From: Algoriphagus sp.
GTDB taxonomy: Bacteria; Bacteroidota; Bacteroidia; Cytophagales; Cyclobacteriaceae
Direction: 5' to 3'
Assembly: GCF_030694375.1 (NCBI RefSeq)
Contig: NZ_JAUXYL010000041.1
Span: forward strand, 186,001-250,000
DNA length: 64,000 nucleotides
Under the pieces are notes generated by a model, which saw only the letters and a list, made by a program, of their open reading frames with translations, made no database searches and had not been told where the DNA came from. The translations under genes were made by a program, and so were the position numbers. The number at the start of each line of letters is the position of its first letter. Positions within the stretch are counted from its first letter, which is position 1. This document shows positions 61,319 through 64,000 of this stretch, in pieces.

Positions 61319-61326
61319 CAAATATA
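61319..61326 (-). promoter_or_regulatory. Candidate -7 element of the cmk-ispH unit
   Basis: The minus strand reads TATATTTG, an exact TAnnTTTG match, 38 nt upstream of the cmk ATG in the divergent region with ade. A TTG lies 24 bp further upstream, slightly longer than ideal. Confidence 0.48.
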
Positions 61327-61412
61327 GTAGTTTTAATCTTATCCTTTCTCCAATCTGTGAATACCCGATAATCCAATCGGATGCAGGCTCACTGATCGTT
61401 AATCAATCAACC

Positions 61413-63035
61413 ATGAAAATTCAAGGAAATCTTGTTGACATCTCCAATCGAAAAATTTACCCTGCAGAAATTGAAGTTGCCAATGGTAAAATCCTTAAAA
61501 TCGAAAAGATAAAACCTAAAAGCTCACTGCCTTTTCTGATGCCTGGATTTATAGATTCGCATGTCCATGTGGAGTCTTCAATGCTTGTACCCTCCGAATT
61601 TGCCCGCCTCGCTGTGGTCCATGGCACCGTAGCCACTATATCTGACCCCCATGAGATCGCTAATGTGTGTGGGATGCAAGGAGTTGAATACATGATCGAT
61701 AATGGGAAACAGGTGCCATTCAAATTCTATTTCGGAGCACCTTCCTGTGTCCCTGCCACTCCTTTTGAAACAGCCGGTGGAGAAATCAGCGCTGAAGACA
61801 TCGAAGACTTGATGAAAAGAACTGAAATCCATTACCTTGCAGAGATGATGAACTGGCCCGGAACTGTAAATCGGGATCCTTTGGTGATGCAGAAAATACA
61901 AATTTCTAAAAAATATGGAAAGCCAATCGATGGACATGCCCCAGGGTTAAAAGGAGAATTGGCCGCAAAATACATCAGTGCAGGACCAAGTACGGATCAT
62001 GAATGTTTTACAGCTGAAGAGGGCCGGGAAAAACTACGCTTAGGAATGAAAATCGCCATCCGCGAAGGTTCTGCAGCCAAAAACTTTGATGCACTTATAG
62101 ACCTCATCGATGAATATCCGGAGATGATCATGTTCTGTTCGGATGACAAGCATCCGGACAATCTTGCAGTAAGCCACATCAATGAATTGGTAACAAGAGC
62201 AATCACCAAAGGGAAGAATTTATTTGACGTTCTAAAGGCTGCTTGTCTAACTCCAATTTCCCACTATTCCCTGAATGTCGGACAACTTAGAATAGGAGAC
62301 CCTGCTGATTTTATTATTGTAAAAGACCTTGAGAAATTTGAAGTCCAGGCGACTTATATCAATGGGCAAAAATTGGCCGAGAATGGAAAAACCTTAATCC
62401 CAAAAGTCAAAAATAAAGTCATTAACAACTTCAATACTCCCCTCAAAACCCCGAATGACTTCAAACTTGCTACAAGTACTGCCAAAGTCCGGGTCATTGA
62501 AGCCTTGGATGGGCAGTTGATCACTCCTGAAATTCAGGGAGAAATATTAATCAAAGATGGTTTTGCGGAATCCAATCCTGAAAAGGACATATTGAAAATC
62601 ACTGTGGTGAATCGCTACTTCGATGCACCTCCGGCAGTTGCCTTCATCAAAAATTTTGGACTGAAATCCGGAGCCATTGCCTCATCGGTAGGCCACGATT
62701 CCCATAATATTATAGCAGTCGGAGTGGATGACCATGCTATCTGCAGCGCTGTCAATCTGATCATTGAGTCCAAAGGGGGAATTTCAGCGGTATCCGGAGA
62801 AAAAGAAAATATTCTTCCCCTACCCGTAGGCGGAATCATGTCACCTGAAGACGGATATGAGGTAGCCAAGGCTTACACCAAGATCGATCAACTGGCAAAG
62901 GAAATGGGCTCAACTTTGAATTCCCCATTTATGACGCTCAGCTTTATGGGCTTGCTTGTCATTCCTGATTTGAAGCTCAGCGACAAAGGATTGTTTAACG
63001 GACAGAAATTTGAATTCACCGAGGTTTTCATTTAG
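61413..63035 (+). CDS. ade: Adenine deaminase
   Basis: 540 aa from the ATG at 61413; the upstream frame adds residues unlike the family and would cover the divergent promoter. GFIDSHVHVESSM and ATISDPHEIANVCG are the metal-binding blocks, GHAPGLKGELAAKYISAG and CSDDKHPDNL the next, and VGHDSHNIIAVGVDDHAI the C-terminal one. It converts adenine to hypoxanthine in purine salvage. Transcribed alone, closed by a strong terminator. Confidence 0.93.
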   Translation: MKIQGNLVDISNRKIYPAEIEVANGKILKIEKIKPKSSLPFLMPGFIDSHVHVESSMLVPSEFARLAVVHGTVATISDPHEIANVCGMQGVEYMIDNGKQVPFKFYFGAPSCVPATPFETAGGEISAEDIEDLMKRTEIHYLAEMMNWPGTVNRDPLVMQKIQISKKYGKPIDGHAPGLKGELAAKYISAGPSTDHECFTAEEGREKLRLGMKIAIREGSAAKNFDALIDLIDEYPEMIMFCSDDKHPDNLAVSHINELVTRAITKGKNLFDVLKAACLTPISHYSLNVGQLRIGDPADFIIVKDLEKFEVQATYINGQKLAENGKTLIPKVKNKVINNFNTPLKTPNDFKLATSTAKVRVIEALDGQLITPEIQGEILIKDGFAESNPEKDILKITVVNRYFDAPPAVAFIKNFGLKSGAIASSVGHDSHNIIAVGVDDHAICSAVNLIIESKGGISAVSGEKENILPLPVGGIMSPEDGYEVAKAYTKIDQLAKEMGSTLNSPFMTLSFMGLLVIPDLKLSDKGLFNGQKFEFTEVFI

Positions 63036-63070
63036 AACTCAATCAAGATAGTTTGCTTTCCATTATACAC

Positions 63071-63104
63071 AAAAAAAGCAGCGCCTTGAGAGCGCTGCTT
63101 TTAA
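63071..63104. terminator. Bidirectional rho-independent terminator
   Basis: AAAAGCAGCGC (63074-63084) pairs with GCGCTGCTTTT (63092-63102) around a 7-nt loop, with A-tract on one side and T-tract on the other. It serves ade and the convergent gene at 63123. Confidence 0.92.
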
Positions 63105-63122
63105 TTTGATTAACTGAGCAGA

Positions 63123-64000
63123 TTATCTCAGACCAGCTGGCCAAGGTTTACCTGCATTTGATTTGATCGCTACAGTACCAAATTCACCATAAGTATTGAC
63201 CCATTCGATGGTCAAAACACTAGGAGTGGCACTTAGAACCTTCATCGAATAACTGTCCCCATACTTATCAGTACCTGTCATAGTCAAGCGACCGCAAGCA
63301 TCGTTGATTCTTACGTTTCCACTACCCCATGTATCAGGATAGCAAGCTTGCCATGCACCAAATGTACCATCCAATACAGTGTAGGACCCTGGAGTTGCAG
63401 CAACTGCTGTCAATGTAGTAGAACCTGAAAATTTCTTGCTACAGAAAGTCTCCAAAGCATCGAAAGCGTAAGTGCCTGCTAAATCAGAAGGACAGATCAC
63501 ACTGACAGGGTATTGGAATGGAGAATTATAGAACGGAGCGCCTGCGACGTTGGTAGTCACGTTATTGGATGAGAAAGATCGTCCGAACTTATCATTCAAC
63601 ACCAATCTAAACTCAAACACGTCTCCACCTTCGATCTGCGCGGAAGTCAAACCTACAGCCGCGATCGTCTCAGCAGCAGTGATTTCAAAGGAAGTCCTTA
63701 GAAATCTTGTCTCGGTATTTGGCTTAAAGTCAGCTGCCTGTAGCGTCTTAACGATGACGTCATTAGTCGGGGTATACTTCAAACCAACTCCCGGGATTAA
63801 TCTTCTGTGTCTAACCCTGATTTCTACATTAGAAACTGTAGCTCCATCTTCTTTATCTACTGCTTCCAAAGTCAACGCGAACTTGGATCCAGCAAGATTA
63901 AAGAAGTTAAACGTGGTACTCGTTCTAGCGATGGTTCTCAAATATGCTCCTGTGTCGAATGTACTGTATGGAACATTTGGTTCCACAGAATCTCGACAAG
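63123..64000 (-). CDS. Secreted protein of unknown function (N-terminus beyond window edge)
   Basis: About 292 codons are visible; the frame stays open to the right edge, and the most distal residues read C-R-D-S, possibly close to a lipoprotein Cys. The start is outside the window. The visible part is beta-rich with a repeated Ig-like feel (LTLEAVDKEDGATVSNVEIRVRHR, VFEFRLVLNDKFGRSF) and ends with a domain of several cysteines (VICPSDLAGTY, ETFCSKKFSG, WQACYPD, DACGRLTM). Proteins of this shape often follow SusC/SusD pairs in Bacteroidota, which cannot be checked here. Confidence 0.7.
   Translation of the reverse strand, partial: CRDSVEPNVPYSTFDTGAYLRTIARTSTTFNFFNLAGSKFALTLEAVDKEDGATVSNVEIRVRHRRLIPGVGLKYTPTNDVIVKTLQAADFKPNTETRFLRTSFEITAAETIAAVGLTSAQIEGGDVFEFRLVLNDKFGRSFSSNNVTTNVAGAPFYNSPFQYPVSVICPSDLAGTYAFDALETFCSKKFSGSTTLTAVAATPGSYTVLDGTFGAWQACYPDTWGSGNVRINDACGRLTMTGTDKYGDSYSMKVLSATPSVLTIEWVNTYGEFGTVAIKSNAGKPWPAGLR

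Overview
The window looks like a chromosome segment of a Bacteroidota bacterium of the Cytophagales, probably a Cyclobacteriaceae member close to Algoriphagus. This is inferred from a T9SS-type sorting tail on a secreted glycoside hydrolase, a GLPGLI-family protein, an OMP beta-barrel protein of the CarboxypepD_reg/plug type, a DUF4221 lipoprotein, Na+-NQR, and promoter elements of the Bacteroidota TAnnTTTG type. No tRNA, rRNA, CRISPR array, transposase or integrase was seen. The species cannot be fixed from sequence reading alone.

Layout. 1-11.4 kb is a polysaccharide-degradation cluster. It holds a GH128-like enzyme with four carbohydrate-binding-like modules and a T9SS tail (cut by the left edge), three S1-type sulfatases (one fused to a SASA esterase) and a secreted FAD oxidoreductase. 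11.7-14.9 kb holds truA, an unknown secreted protein, and a tight DUF2442 / MntA / HepT / Mrr cassette with toxin-antitoxin and restriction character.

15.0-26.4 kb is one nine-gene branched-chain amino acid operon on the minus strand (ilvD-ilvB-ilvN-ilvC-leuA-leuC-leuD-cimA-leuB). In front of it lies a complete attenuator: a promoter, an 18-codon leader peptide rich in Leu/Ile/Val, a mutually exclusive antiterminator, and a terminator. The second 2-isopropylmalate-synthase-like protein carries the pocket residues of a citramalate synthase, and ilvA is not in the operon. This suggests that isoleucine can be made from pyruvate plus acetyl-CoA, sharing LeuCD and LeuB with leucine synthesis.

26.7-34.9 kb is mostly housekeeping: ispE, an RHH/MazF pair, a DMT transporter, an LptF/LptG permease, tgt, a glycosyltransferase, an ECF sigma factor and rsmG. 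35.7-39.3 kb is an OMP beta-barrel / GLPGLI pair, bracketed by rsmG and a decayed copy of the rsmG 3' end. It is followed by two short tandem-repeat arrays, the second just ahead of an AAA/DUF4143 ATPase. 41.2-45.5 kb is dnaE with a fused N-terminal proofreading exonuclease.

46-51.5 kb has a lipoprotein, thioredoxin, and the selU-selD pair for 2-selenouridine tRNA, which lies between an intact beta-propeller gene and its multiply broken paralogue. 51.6-53.4 kb is an AT-rich cassette of a four-cysteine secreted microprotein, a DUF4221 lipoprotein and a CxxC lipoprotein. 53.5-63 kb contains DUF502 and DUF1080 proteins, nqrABCDE (without nqrF), ispH, cmk and adenine deaminase. The right edge cuts a secreted protein of unknown function.

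The most notable items are the leader-peptide attenuator, the citramalate-synthase-containing operon, the DUF4221 microprotein cassette, the phased 22-bp repeat array, and three places where a gene and its own decayed copy bracket other genes.
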